Source: Pseudomonas sp. LS.1a (lineage in GTDB: Bacteria > Pseudomonadota > Gammaproteobacteria > Pseudomonadales > Pseudomonadaceae). From it: a stretch of 64,000 bases of DNA. The stretch spans positions 3,450,001 to 3,514,000 of the forward strand of contig NZ_CP092827.1 of the NCBI RefSeq assembly GCF_022533585.1, read 5' to 3'. A program made the translations under genes and the position numbers. Below, piece by piece: positions 45,614 to 54,350 of the stretch. Under the pieces are notes generated by a model, which did no database searches, was not told where the DNA came from, and saw only the letters and a program-made list of their open reading frames with translations. The stretch's first letter is position 1; each line of letters opens with the position of its first letter.

Positions 45614-46636
45614 TTATCGCCAGTCCGCCTTGTCAGCAAAAAACGCCTGCGCATTCGCCTCCAGGCTCTCCAGGTGATACCCCCCTTCCTGCACGATCAG
45701 GCACGGCAAGCGCATCGCCCGAATCCGTTCGCCCAATACCGCAAACCCTTCCGTCGTCACCGCCACCTTGCTCTGCGGATCCAGCTCGTAGATATCGAAC
45801 CCCAGTGACAACACCAGCACCTCGGCGCCAAAGTCCTTCACCGCAGCGAGTGCAACCTCCAACTGGCCCATGAAGTCCGCTTCGCTAGCCCCATGCGCCA
45901 TCGGCAAGTTCAGGTTGTACCCCTCCCCCGCACCACTGCCACGCTCATCCTCGAACCCGGCCACACCCGGGTAGAAGTTGGTCGGGTCACCATGCACCGA
46001 CACATACAGCACATCACTGCGATCGTAGAAGATCTCCTGAATCCCCTGCCCGTGATGCATGTCGGTATCGAGAATGGCCACGCGGCTGTAGCGGCTGCGC
46101 AAGGCCTGGGCAGCAACGGCAGCGTTGTTGATGTAGCAGAAACCACCCGCAGCATCGAACCGCGCATGGTGCCCAGGAGGTCGGCACAGCGCATAGGCCG
46201 CCGGTTCCCCATCGAGAATGGCCTTTGCCCCGGCCACCGCGCTTTGCGCAGACCAATAGGCCGAGCGCCAGGTGTTTTCACCTACAGGGCAGCTACCATC
46301 CGCAAGGTAGCGCCCTGCCTGGGCGAGGATGCCGCGCAGGGCGTTGGGCTCACGCACGAAGATGTTGGACATGACCTCGTCGCCCCAGTCCTCAGGCACT
46401 TCCTTCCAGCGCGCATGGGCCTCTTCGAGGAAGGCCAGGTAGGCCTCGCCATGCACAGCCTTGAGCGACTCGAGGCCGGCATCCTCAGGCTGACGGATGT
46501 CGAAGCCTAGGTCCCTGACCGCCTGCAGCAGACGTTGGGCGCGCTCGGGGACTTCCTGCGGGGTGCGCATGGCGCCGCGCGAGTAATAGCTACGGGGGTG
46601 GTGCAGCAGTTGTTCGGGATGGAAGTAGCAACGCAT
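45614..46636 (-). CDS. Histone deacetylase-like / acetylpolyamine amidohydrolase
   Basis: Zinc-dependent deacetylase of the arginase/deacetylase fold, 340 residues. Active-site marks: PPGHHARFDAAGGFCYINNA (tandem His pair), AILDTDMHHGQGIQEIFYDR (zinc Asp/His), LVLSLGFDIYELDP (zinc Asp) and EGGYHLESL. Bacterial members remove acetyl from polyamines such as acetylputrescine. The ATG overlaps the TGA of the M20 gene (TGATG), so they are translationally coupled. Third gene of an operon with an MHS transporter and an amidohydrolase. Confidence 0.9.
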   Translation of the reverse strand: MRCYFHPEQLLHHPRSYYSRGAMRTPQEVPERAQRLLQAVRDLGFDIRQPEDAGLESLKAVHGEAYLAFLEEAHARWKEVPEDWGDEVMSNIFVREPNALRGILAQAGRYLADGSCPVGENTWRSAYWSAQSAVAGAKAILDGEPAAYALCRPPGHHARFDAAGGFCYINNAAVAAQALRSRYSRVAILDTDMHHGQGIQEIFYDRSDVLYVSVHGDPTNFYPGVAGFEDERGSGAGEGYNLNLPMAHGASEADFMGQLEVALAAVKDFGAEVLVLSLGFDIYELDPQSKVAVTTEGFAVLGERIRAMRLPCLIVQEGGYHLESLEANAQAFFADKADWR

Positions 46637-47877
46637 CAGGCTTCTCCTTGTTCGATACGGCCCGCGCGGGCCAGCACGGCGTTGAGCAGTACATCGGCAC
46701 CCTGGCGGGCGTCGTCGGGCAGTACGTCTTCGGCTTCGTTGTGGCTCAGGCCGCCGACACAGGGGATGAACACCATGGCGGTCGGGCAGTAGCGGGCCAG
46801 CAGGATGGCGTCGTGGCCGGCGCCGCTGACGATCGACTGCTGGGCATAACCGAGGCCGTCCACCGCCTGCTGCACAGCGGCTACGCAGTCAGCGTCGAAC
46901 GGCGTGGCCGGGCTGACCCAGTGGCGCTCGATACGCACCTGCAGGCCGCGCTGGTTGGCGATGGCTTGCAGCTTCAGGGTCAGGTCACGCTCCATGGCCT
47001 CGATGGCTTCATCGCGGTGGTGACGCAGGTCCACCGTGAAGCGCAGCACGCCGGGGATGGTGTTGCGCGAGGACTTGGCGATAGAGAGTTCGCCCACGGT
47101 GGTCAGGCCTTGCGGCGCGAAGTCGGCGGCCAGTTGCTCGACGGCCTGGATCATCTGTGCAGCGCCGTACAGGGCATCCTTGCGCAATGACATCGGCGTG
47201 GTACCGGCATGCGCCGCCTGGCCCTCGACGGTAACGTCCAGCCAGCGGATGGCCTGCCCGCCGCTGACCACACCGATGGCCTTGGCGTTGTCTTCAAGGA
47301 TCGGGCCTTGCTCGATATGCGCCTCGAAATAGGCAGCGACCTGACCGCCCAGCGGGCGCTGGCCGGCGTAACCGGTGCGTTGCAGTTCGTCGGCGACGCT
47401 GATGCCATCGGCGTCGCGAATGGCCAGCGCTTCGTCCAGCGCGAGGGCGCCGGTGAACACCGCCGAACCGAACATGGCCGGGGTGAAGCGGGCCCCCTCC
47501 TCGTTGGTCCATACGGCGATTTCCAGCGGTTTGCGCGTCTGGATGTTCAAGTCATTGAGCCGGCGTACCACTTCGAGCCCCGCCAACACACCGTAGACGC
47601 CATCGAAACGACCGCCCTCTGGTTGGGTGTCGAGGTGGCTGCCCATCATCACCGGCGCTGCAGCCGGGTCGCTGCCAGCGCGGCGGGCGAACAGGTTGCC
47701 AATGGCATCCACAGTCAGCGTCAGGCCGGCTTCGCAGCACCAGTGGCTGAACAGTTCACGGCCAGCCTTGTCCTCGTCGCTCAGAGCCAGGCGACAGCTG
47801 CCGCCACGGGCGGTGGCGCCAATTTCGGCCATGGCCATCAGGCTCGCCCACAGGCGTTCGCCATTGCTTTTCAACAT
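46636..47877 (-). CDS. M20-family Zn-dependent amidohydrolase (N-carbamoyl-amino acid hydrolase/allantoate type)
   Basis: 413 residues in the hydantoinase/carbamoylase (HyuC/AllC/beta-ureidopropionase) group. Metal ligands appear in MMGSHLDTQPEGGRFDGVYG, VWTNEEGARF, and GAGHDAILLARYCPTAM; the lid motif is EAHIEQGPILE. These enzymes hydrolyse N-carbamoyl or ureido compounds. The start at 47877 follows TGGAGT by about eight bases. It sits between the MHS transporter (29-base gap) and the deacetylase (coupled), suggesting one imported N-modified amine is processed stepwise. Confidence 0.87.
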   Translation of the reverse strand: MLKSNGERLWASLMAMAEIGATARGGSCRLALSDEDKAGRELFSHWCCEAGLTLTVDAIGNLFARRAGSDPAAAPVMMGSHLDTQPEGGRFDGVYGVLAGLEVVRRLNDLNIQTRKPLEIAVWTNEEGARFTPAMFGSAVFTGALALDEALAIRDADGISVADELQRTGYAGQRPLGGQVAAYFEAHIEQGPILEDNAKAIGVVSGGQAIRWLDVTVEGQAAHAGTTPMSLRKDALYGAAQMIQAVEQLAADFAPQGLTTVGELSIAKSSRNTIPGVLRFTVDLRHHRDEAIEAMERDLTLKLQAIANQRGLQVRIERHWVSPATPFDADCVAAVQQAVDGLGYAQQSIVSGAGHDAILLARYCPTAMVFIPCVGGLSHNEAEDVLPDDARQGADVLLNAVLARAGRIEQGEA

Positions 47878-47906
47878 GTGCGGGTACTCCAGAATAAACG
47901 GTTCGA

Positions 47907-49211
47907 TCAAGCCAGCTCCAGGCGCTGGCTACGGGCGTACTGACGCGCAAGGGCGAGCACGCAAACCAACGAGATAGTGGCGATCAGGGTGTAGAACAGC
48001 GCCATCGGCCACCACTGACCGCTGAAGGTGTGGGCCAACCAGGTGCCGATCAGCGGGGTCAGGCCGCCAGCGATGGCGCCGCAGATCTGGTAGGCCAGGG
48101 AAATGGCGGTGTAGCGCACGCGGGTGTCGAACATGCCGCTGACGTAGCCGGCGATTACCGCGTAGAACGACGCCATGCACGCGGCTGCCAGGGCGATGCC
48201 GAGCACGATCAGCGGGCCTTCGCCAGAGCTGACCAGCACGAACATCGGGTATGGCGAGGCCATGGCCAGCAACGCAACCAGGGCCAGGAAGCGGGTAGCG
48301 CCGATCTTTTCCGACAACCACGCGGCCAGCGGCTGCACGCAGAACTGGATGATCGCCACGAAGAACAGGCACTCCAGGATCAACGAACGCTCCAGGTGCA
48401 ATTGCTGGGTGGTGTAACTGATCATGAAGGTGTTGGTGAAGTAGACCCCGGCAATGCCCAGGGTATTGGCGCCGATGCACAGCAACAGCGGGCGCCAGGC
48501 CGTGCGCAGCACTTCGAATGCCGGAGCCTGCTCCTTGCGCCGGGCCTTTTCCGCCTGCTCGCGACTGGCGATGAACTCGGGCGATTCATTCACCCCAAGG
48601 CGGATTGCCAGGCCCACCAGCAGCAACAGCGCGCTGGCCAGGAACGGCACACGCCAGCCCCAGCTCATCAGGTCTGCTTCCGGCAGGCGGGTGACCGCGC
48701 CGAAGGCCAGCAGCGACAGGATCAGGCCCGCCGGGCTGCCCAACTGGGCGAACGAGGCAAAGAAGTTGCGCCGGCCCTTGGGCGCATGCTCGCCGGCCAT
48801 CAGCACCGCCCCGCCCCATTCGCCGCCCACGGCAATGCCCTGGACGATGCGCAGCAGGATCAGCAGTACCGGCGCGATGGCGCCGATTTGCGCGTAGGTC
48901 GGCAGCAGGCCGATGCCCACGGTGACGATGCCCATCATCAGCAAGGTGATGACCAGCGACTTCTTGCGGCCGATACGGTCGCCCACATGGCCAAAGACGA
49001 TGCCACCCAGCGGCCGGGCGAAGAAGCCGACGGCGAAGGTGCCGAACGCGGCCATGGTGCTGAACAGGCTGTTGTCGGAGGGGAAGAACAGCGCGCCGAA
49101 CACCAGGGCGGCGGCGGTGGCATAGATGTAGAAGTCGTACCACTCGATCATGGTGCCGATGAATGCGGCGGCGGCGGCACGGCGTGGTTGGGGGGAAGCG
49201 GTGGGCTTCAT
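47907..49211 (-). CDS. MHS-family MFS transporter
   Basis: 434 residues, 12 predicted helices, with the metabolite:H+ symporter marks FIGTMIEWYDFYIYATAAAL and GHVGDRIGRKKSLVITL. The substrate is unknown; context suggests an organic acid or an N-acyl/N-carbamoyl compound. The ATG at 49211 follows AAGGAG; AACAACAA lies about 15 bases before it as a possible Crc/Hfq site. First gene of the three-gene operon and divergent from a LysR gene. Confidence 0.87.
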   Translation of the reverse strand: MKPTASPQPRRAAAAAFIGTMIEWYDFYIYATAAALVFGALFFPSDNSLFSTMAAFGTFAVGFFARPLGGIVFGHVGDRIGRKKSLVITLLMMGIVTVGIGLLPTYAQIGAIAPVLLILLRIVQGIAVGGEWGGAVLMAGEHAPKGRRNFFASFAQLGSPAGLILSLLAFGAVTRLPEADLMSWGWRVPFLASALLLLVGLAIRLGVNESPEFIASREQAEKARRKEQAPAFEVLRTAWRPLLLCIGANTLGIAGVYFTNTFMISYTTQQLHLERSLILECLFFVAIIQFCVQPLAAWLSEKIGATRFLALVALLAMASPYPMFVLVSSGEGPLIVLGIALAAACMASFYAVIAGYVSGMFDTRVRYTAISLAYQICGAIAGGLTPLIGTWLAHTFSGQWWPMALFYTLIATISLVCVLALARQYARSQRLELA

Positions 49212-49225
49212 GGGGGCTCCTTTGC

Positions 49226-49233
49226 TTGTTGTT
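49226..49233 (-). promoter_or_regulatory. AAnAAnAA-type Crc/Hfq target ahead of the MHS transporter
   Basis: On the mRNA, AGAACAACAAGCAAAGGAG precedes the ATG, placing the motif directly before the ribosome binding site. Motif-based inference. Confidence 0.58.
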
Positions 49234-49300
49234 CTGGCAGGAGTTGTCGGGGGCACGGTGGCGCTCTTGTGGCGCTTGGCCTGCTGGTCTGGTGTTGGCT

Positions 49301-49386
49301 TCTTCGCGGGTAAACCCGCTCCCACAGGGATTGCACAAGGTCTGCAAGCGCTGCAGTACCTGTGGGAGCGGGTTTACCCGCGAAGA
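49301..49386. repeat. REP pair with 28-base perfect arms
   Basis: Arms 49301-49328 and 49359-49386 (core TTCGCGGGTAAACCCGCTCC) are exact inverses. Unusually, this pair sits between two divergent genes rather than at gene ends, so it lies within a promoter region. Confidence 0.9.
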
Positions 49387-49502
49387 GGCCAGCACCGATG
49401 CAACAGGCCTCAATACCTGCGATTTATCGGCCCGGGGCTATGATTAGTCAATTTTCTATTTATTATTCGCACTATTAGCCTTGCTTATTATCGAGCCCCG
49501 CC

Positions 49503-50411
49503 ATGCCCGACCGCCTGCTCAACGACCGCCTCGACTGGAACCTGCTGCGCACCTTCCGGGTCATCGGCCAGGAGCTGTCCATCAGCCGCGCCGCCGCCCG
49601 CCTGCACCTCACCCAGCCGGCAGTGAGCCAGGCACTCAAGCGCCTGGAGGAGCAACTTGGCCGCCAACTCATCGCCCGTCGCGGGCCGCGTTTCGTTCTG
49701 ACCGAAATGGGCGAGCAGCTGTTCCAGCTTGCCGGCGAGGTCTATGGGCAGATGTCGCAGATCGGCGGCTTGCTGGAGCAGCCGGCGGACGAACTGGTGG
49801 GCAAGGTACGCCTGTTGATGATCAGCCGTATCGTCAACGAACGCTTCGACGACTTCCTCGCCGATTTCCACCGCCAGCACCCGCGGGTGGAGCTGGAGAT
49901 CGACGTGATGCGCAGCTCCGACATCGTCGCCGCCTTGCAGGAAAAAACCGCCACGGCGGGCCTCAGCCTGAACCGGCGTGCGCAGCCACGGCTGGAGCAA
50001 CGGTTGTTCCTGCGCCAGCGCTATGCGTTCTTCTGTGGCAAGCACCATGCCCTGTTCGGCCAGGACGAAGGCGACCTGCAGCGGGAGAACTTCGTCAGTT
50101 TCACCAGTGACCAGATTGGCGGCATGCTGTCGCCACTGACCATTTTCCGCGACCAGCAAGGGTTTGCCGGGCGGATCGTGGCGTCGTCACCGAGCCTTGA
50201 AGAAGTGCGCCGGCTGGTGATTGCCGGGTTTGGCATAGGTTGCCTGCCCGAGCATGTGGTGGCACCGGATGTAGACGCCGGGTTGCTGTGGAAGCTGCCG
50301 CCGCAGGAAGGGATTGCCGATGTGGATATCCACCTGTTGTGGAACAGGGAGCAGCGCTTCAGCCGCGCGGAAGAGGTGTTTATCGAGGCGTTGCAGCAAA
50401 GCCTTGACTGA
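49503..50411 (+). CDS. LysR-family transcriptional regulator
   Basis: 302 residues with helix-turn-helix SISRAAARLHLTQPAVSQAL (about 22-41) and a C-terminal effector domain (about 95-300; LVIAGFGIGCLPEHVVAPDV). Divergent from the MHS/M20/deacetylase operon and therefore its probable regulator. The ATG at 49503 matches the usual distance to the DNA-binding helix. Confidence 0.87.
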   Translation: MPDRLLNDRLDWNLLRTFRVIGQELSISRAAARLHLTQPAVSQALKRLEEQLGRQLIARRGPRFVLTEMGEQLFQLAGEVYGQMSQIGGLLEQPADELVGKVRLLMISRIVNERFDDFLADFHRQHPRVELEIDVMRSSDIVAALQEKTATAGLSLNRRAQPRLEQRLFLRQRYAFFCGKHHALFGQDEGDLQRENFVSFTSDQIGGMLSPLTIFRDQQGFAGRIVASSPSLEEVRRLVIAGFGIGCLPEHVVAPDVDAGLLWKLPPQEGIADVDIHLLWNREQRFSRAEEVFIEALQQSLD

Positions 50412-50499
50412 ACACAGAGGTGAGGCGGGCCAGCACTGGACACAATGATGGCCAATTAGTAGCATCCAGGCCAACTGAACATTACGGACAATCTCAGTC

Positions 50500-50895
50500 A
50501 TGGATCGAACTACCGGGATCATCAAGCGCCCTATTCATCACCCCATCCGCCCCTTGATCACCTGGGAAGAAGCATGGAAAGGACCCGACGAGGGCTTGAT
50601 CCGGTGCTGGGAGATCGGCCGTGAGCGGGCTCTGACTCAGCCAGAACTTGCCCGCCACTGTGTCGATGGCGCACTCCCGGTGCTAGGTTGGAAAGGTGGT
50701 CATGATCGCGCCTTGAAAAAACCGATGAAGTACGGTTCGTTCAAGTATCTGGCGCAATGGCAGGGCCTTCGCGGCGAAGATCTGTTCATCGATACGCGAA
50801 CAGAGCTCACCCTGACCTGTAATCACACCGGCATGCTGACAACGTTCACACCGGACCAGGAAAAATACGCCAACGCTGTGATGCTGATGGAATAG
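50500..50895 (+). CDS. Hypothetical protein, unrecognised
   Basis: 131 residues starting MDRTTGIIKRPIHHPIRPLI. I do not recognise a family. It has no signal peptide or membrane segment, is slightly basic in the middle (LKKPMKYGSFKYLAQWQGLR) and has only weak ribosome binding (no clear AGGAG). It lies alone between a LysR gene and a toxin-antitoxin pair, in less GC-rich sequence than the catabolic genes around it, which suggests acquired DNA. Codon use appears ordinary enough to be coding, but this is not certain. Confidence 0.5.
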   Translation: MDRTTGIIKRPIHHPIRPLITWEEAWKGPDEGLIRCWEIGRERALTQPELARHCVDGALPVLGWKGGHDRALKKPMKYGSFKYLAQWQGLRGEDLFIDTRTELTLTCNHTGMLTTFTPDQEKYANAVMLME

Positions 50896-50967
50896 CAACG
50901 AGGAACGGTAAGCGAAGCGCATTCGTAGCGCGCGGCGTTTGCAGGATGGCTACACCACTGATGATGT

Positions 50968-51249
50968 TTACCGCTTCTGAGCGGATCGATACACCTCGCT
51001 ACGCTCGCGCTTGCCAACCGATACCACCACTACAACGATACGCTCGTCCTCGACTCGATAGACGAGGCGATATCCAGAGGCCTTGAGCTTGATTTTGTAG
51101 TGGTTCGGCAGGTCACGCAGCGCGTCGGCCTGTACCTTGGGTGACTGCAGGCGCTCGGCGAGTTTTTTCTTGATCTGTTCGCGCACGGTCTGGCCTAGCT
51201 TGCCCCACTCTTTCATTGCCGAAGGCAGGAATTCGAGTTTATAGGTCAT
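50968..51249 (-). CDS. relE: RelE-family mRNA interferase toxin
   Basis: 93 residues closely like E. coli RelE: MTYKLEFLPSAMKEWGKLGQ (RelE: LDFDERALKEWRKLG), YKIKLKASGYRLVYRVEDER and VSVGKRERSEVYRSAQKR. RelE cuts mRNA in the ribosomal A site; the Lys/Arg residues and C-terminal Tyr region used for cleavage are kept. The start at 51249 overlaps the antitoxin gene by 11 bases, the usual coupled layout. Confidence 0.92.
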   Translation of the reverse strand: MTYKLEFLPSAMKEWGKLGQTVREQIKKKLAERLQSPKVQADALRDLPNHYKIKLKASGYRLVYRVEDERIVVVVVSVGKRERSEVYRSAQKR

Positions 51250-51484
51250 CCAGGGAAACCGGTACGCCTTGTTCACCCAGCCTCGACTTTGCCAGTTCGC
51301 TCAATTCGAGATCTTCCAAGCGTTCCATCATGGCCTCGTACAGTTCGGCCGGCACCATGTAACCCATCACGCGGTTGTGATTGAGCACGGCGACGGGCAT
51401 ACCCGCAGCGCCGGTCATCACCGCGGATGGGTTCTTTTTCAGTTCCGACACGCTTACAGCCACGTCAGCGAATATGTTTTGCAT
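51239..51484 (-). CDS. Phd/YefM-like antitoxin of the RelE pair
   Basis: 81 residues: MQNIFADVAVSVSELKKNPS and VLNHNRVMGYMVPAELYEAM follow the Phd/YefM pattern (DNA-binding N-terminal half), with an acidic C-terminal tail (MMERLEDLELSELAKSRLGE) for toxin binding. It neutralises the RelE toxin and, with it, represses the promoter. An AT-rich stretch with TATATATGA-like sequence on the minus strand (51510-51535) is the likely promoter/operator. Confidence 0.88.
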   Translation of the reverse strand: MQNIFADVAVSVSELKKNPSAVMTGAAGMPVAVLNHNRVMGYMVPAELYEAMMERLEDLELSELAKSRLGEQGVPVSLDDL

Positions 51485-51567
51485 GTTTGCACCCTCAATA
51501 GAGAGCCATATTTTGGTTCATATATAGGACACAAACAAGCACCTCGATTGCAGCTTCGCACTGACAT

Positions 51568-51615
51568 CGCCGGGGCCGCGTTGCGGGCCTATCGCGGCAC
51601 AAGGCCGCCCCTGCA
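51568..51615. repeat. REP-like GC hairpin
   Basis: GCCGGGGCCGCGTTGCGGGC...GGCCGCCCCTGC resembles the conserved inner part of the window's REP elements, present as a degenerate single unit after the OYE gene's 3' end. It may act as its terminator. Confidence 0.45.
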
Positions 51616-51637
51616 AAAGTCCGCGCGAAGGCTTGTA

Positions 51638-52744
51638 TCAGGCTGTTGCCAGTGCCGGGTAGTCGGTCAGGCCATGGGCATCACCGCCAAACAACGTAGC
51701 CCGTTCGTGTTCCGCCAAGGGCGCATTCAGCTTCAGCCGTGCCGGCAGATCCGGGTTGGCCACGAATGGCCGGCCAAAACCGATCAGGTCAGCCCAGCCC
51801 TCCTCCAGCGCACGCCGTGCACGTTCGCCGGTGTACTTGCCGGCATACACCATCACCCCGGGGAACACCGCCCGCAGTTGTTGCTTGAAGTCCACCGGCA
51901 TGTCCGGCGCGTCATCCCAGTCGGCTTCGGCAATGTGCAGGTAGCTGATGCCGATTTCGCCCAGGCGCTGGGCCGCTGCGGTATAGGTGGTGACCGGGTC
52001 GGCATCGACACAACCATTGAGGGTGGTCAGCGGCGCCAGGCGTACGCCTACGCGCTGAGCGTTGCCCGTGCCTTCGACCAGCGCGCGGGTGACCTGGTCG
52101 AGGAAACGCAGGCGGTTTTCCAGCGAGCCGCCGTAGCGGTCGGTGCGGTCGTTGGCACCAGAATCGAGGAACTGGTTGACCAGGTAACCGTTGGCCGCGT
52201 GCAACTCGACACCGTCAAAACCGGCCGCCATGGCATTGCGCGCGGCCTGGCGGTACTGCTCGATGATCTCGACAATTTCCGCTTCGCTCAACGCGCGCGG
52301 TTTGGAGGCCTGGACAAAGCCTGGGGTGCCGTCGGCATTGTCGATGAACACATTCACACCTTCGGCTTGCATCGCCGAGGACGACACCGGTGCCTGGCCG
52401 CCGAGCAGGCTGCTGTGGCTGAGGCGGCCGACGTGCCAGAGCTGGGCAAAGATGCGCCCGCCCGCGGCATGCACCGCCTCGGTGACCAGGCGCCAGCCGT
52501 CAATCTGCGCCTGGGTGTGAATGCCCGGGGTGCGGGCGTAGCCCTTGCCCAGCGGCGAGATCCAGGTGCCTTCACTGACGATCAGCCCGGCACTGGCGCG
52601 TTGTGCGTAGTACTCGGCCATCAGCGCGGTCGGTACATCGCCAGGCTGGGCGGCGCGGGAGCGGGTCATCGGCGGCATCAGTACGCGGTTGGGCAGGTTC
52701 AGGGCGCCGAGTTGCAGGGGTTGGAACAGCGGATCTTGAGTCAT
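51638..52744 (-). CDS. Old yellow enzyme family NADH:flavin oxidoreductase
   Basis: FMN-dependent ene/nitroester reductase, 368 residues (NemA/xenobiotic reductase B group are about 350-370). Marks: VLMPPMTRSRAAQPGDVPTA, active-site region FAQLWHVGRLSHSSLLGGQ, catalytic HAANGYLVNQFLDSGANDRT (HxxN pair), and GFGRPFVANPDLPARLKLN at the C-terminus. It reduces electrophilic alkenes or nitro compounds with NAD(P)H. The start at 52744 follows GGAG. It is 30 bases downstream of an MFS gene and probably in its operon. Confidence 0.9.
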   Translation of the reverse strand: MTQDPLFQPLQLGALNLPNRVLMPPMTRSRAAQPGDVPTALMAEYYAQRASAGLIVSEGTWISPLGKGYARTPGIHTQAQIDGWRLVTEAVHAAGGRIFAQLWHVGRLSHSSLLGGQAPVSSSAMQAEGVNVFIDNADGTPGFVQASKPRALSEAEIVEIIEQYRQAARNAMAAGFDGVELHAANGYLVNQFLDSGANDRTDRYGGSLENRLRFLDQVTRALVEGTGNAQRVGVRLAPLTTLNGCVDADPVTTYTAAAQRLGEIGISYLHIAEADWDDAPDMPVDFKQQLRAVFPGVMVYAGKYTGERARRALEEGWADLIGFGRPFVANPDLPARLKLNAPLAEHERATLFGGDAHGLTDYPALATA

Positions 52745-52774
52745 GGCGAGCATCTCCGTAAGTCGAATCAGGGG

Positions 52775-53968
52775 TCAGGCGCGGCTGACGACAGGTTGTG
52801 GCTGGGCAGGCACGCGGCGGTCGAGACGGCCGCTGTACAGGGTCAGGGCCAGGGCTCCGAGGGTGACCAGTGCGGCGATCCAGGGGGTGTGGCCGAGGCC
52901 GAGTTGCTGCACCACCTGGGCACCGCCCCAGGAACCACCGGCCACACCCAGGTTGAAGGCGGCCATGTTGAAACCGGCGGCCACGTCGACGGCATCGGGG
53001 GCGACCTTTTCCGCCTGCTGCACTACGTACACCTGCAGGCCCGGCACATTGCCGAAGGCCACTGCGCCCCAGGCCAGCACGGTCACTACCACCAGCACCG
53101 GATGCGGCGCGGTGAAGGTCAGCGCGAGCAGCACCATGGCCAGCAGCAGGAAGATGATCGACAGTGCCTTGACCGGGCCTTTGCGGTCGGCCAGGCGGCC
53201 GCCCCAGATGTTGCCCAGGGCAACCGATACGCCGTAGGCGAGCAGCACCAGGGCAACGCTGTTGGCGCCGAAGCCGGCGATGTCCTGCAGGATCGGGGCA
53301 AGGAAGGTGAAGGCGACCAGCGAGCCGCCGTAACCCACGGCGGTCATGGCATACACCAGCAGCAGGCGCGGTTGCAGCATCACCCGCAATTGGCGCAGCA
53401 GCGGTGCCGGCTGGCTGTGCTGGATGCGCTTGGGCACGAACAGCAGCGCGCCGAGCAGCGCCACCAGGCCGAACGCGGCCACCACCAGGAAGGTCACGCG
53501 CCAGCCGAAGTGCTGGCCGATGAAGGTACCCAGCGGAATGCCGGTGACGAAGGCCACGGTCATGCCACTGAACATGGTGGCGATGGCGCTGGCGGCTTTT
53601 TCTTTCGGCACCAGGCTGGTGGCGATGATCGAGCCGACCGAGAAGAACACCCCGTGGGCCAGGCCGGTGAGGATGCGCGCCATGATCAGCGATTCGTAGC
53701 TGGGCGCCTGCCAGGCCACCAGGTTACCGGCGGTGAACAGCGCCATCAGGCCGACCAGCAACAGCTTGCGCGGTACGCGGCCGGTCATGGCGGTGAGCAG
53801 GGGTGCGCCGATGGCGACGCTGAGGGCGTAAAGGCTGACCAGCAGGCCGGCCGAAGGCAGGGTGACCGCCAGGTCATTGGCGATGGTCGGGATGAGGCCG
53901 ACGATCACGAACTCCGTGGTGCCGATGGCGAAGGCCGCCAAGGTCAGGGCTAACAAGGCGAGAGGCAT
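52775..53968 (-). CDS. DHA1-family MFS efflux transporter (AraJ/YdhP type)
   Basis: 397 residues, 12 predicted helices, with LLALTLAAFAIGTTEFVIVG at the first helix and the motif TAMTGRVPRKLLLVGLMALF between helices 2 and 3, both as in the AraJ/NepI/YdhP drug-efflux group. Together with the OYE reductase it may help deal with toxic electrophiles. A LysR gene lies divergent but 380 bases away. Confidence 0.86.
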   Translation of the reverse strand: MPLALLALTLAAFAIGTTEFVIVGLIPTIANDLAVTLPSAGLLVSLYALSVAIGAPLLTAMTGRVPRKLLLVGLMALFTAGNLVAWQAPSYESLIMARILTGLAHGVFFSVGSIIATSLVPKEKAASAIATMFSGMTVAFVTGIPLGTFIGQHFGWRVTFLVVAAFGLVALLGALLFVPKRIQHSQPAPLLRQLRVMLQPRLLLVYAMTAVGYGGSLVAFTFLAPILQDIAGFGANSVALVLLAYGVSVALGNIWGGRLADRKGPVKALSIIFLLLAMVLLALTFTAPHPVLVVVTVLAWGAVAFGNVPGLQVYVVQQAEKVAPDAVDVAAGFNMAAFNLGVAGGSWGGAQVVQQLGLGHTPWIAALVTLGALALTLYSGRLDRRVPAQPQPVVSRA

Positions 53969-54125
53969 TTGAGAATCACCTGTGGAAGGTTGGGATGGGT
54001 GAATTCTCGGGGGGACGCGGGGATGGGAAAAAGACGGGGGCGGGACAATGAGTTTTGCCTCTGAAGCAAAGGTGGTGGTCGGGCTGTTGCGAAAGGATCA
54101 AGCTTTTGTGGGGCCTGGACAGATG

Positions 54126-54210
54126 CATTCGCGGGCACGCCCGCTCCCACAGGTACTGCGCTGCATTTGAAACAGCGCGGTACCTGTGGGAGCGGGCGTG
54201 CCCGCGAATG
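54126..54210. repeat. REP pair with 31-base perfect arms
   Basis: Arms 54126-54156 and 54180-54210 (core TTCGCGGGCACGCCCGCTCC) are exact inverses; an inner stem (GCGCTG/CAGCGC) extends the hairpin. Lies in the 380-base divergent region between the MFS and LysR genes. Confidence 0.9.
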
Positions 54211-54350
54211 GAGGGCAAAGCCCTCCCCTTGGGTTGAACACCGCCAAGTCCTGGTCGGCATGCTCAACCGACGAAGTGAGCGCATCCATGGCTGGCCAGA
54301 TCGAGACCGCCAAAGTCATAATCATCAACAGTTAAGTCCCCGGAGGTCTC

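Noticed and set aside
50500..50895. Immunity protein or third toxin-antitoxin component
   Set aside because: No recognised motif, opposite strand to the toxin-antitoxin pair and separated by its own stop; a function would be a guess.
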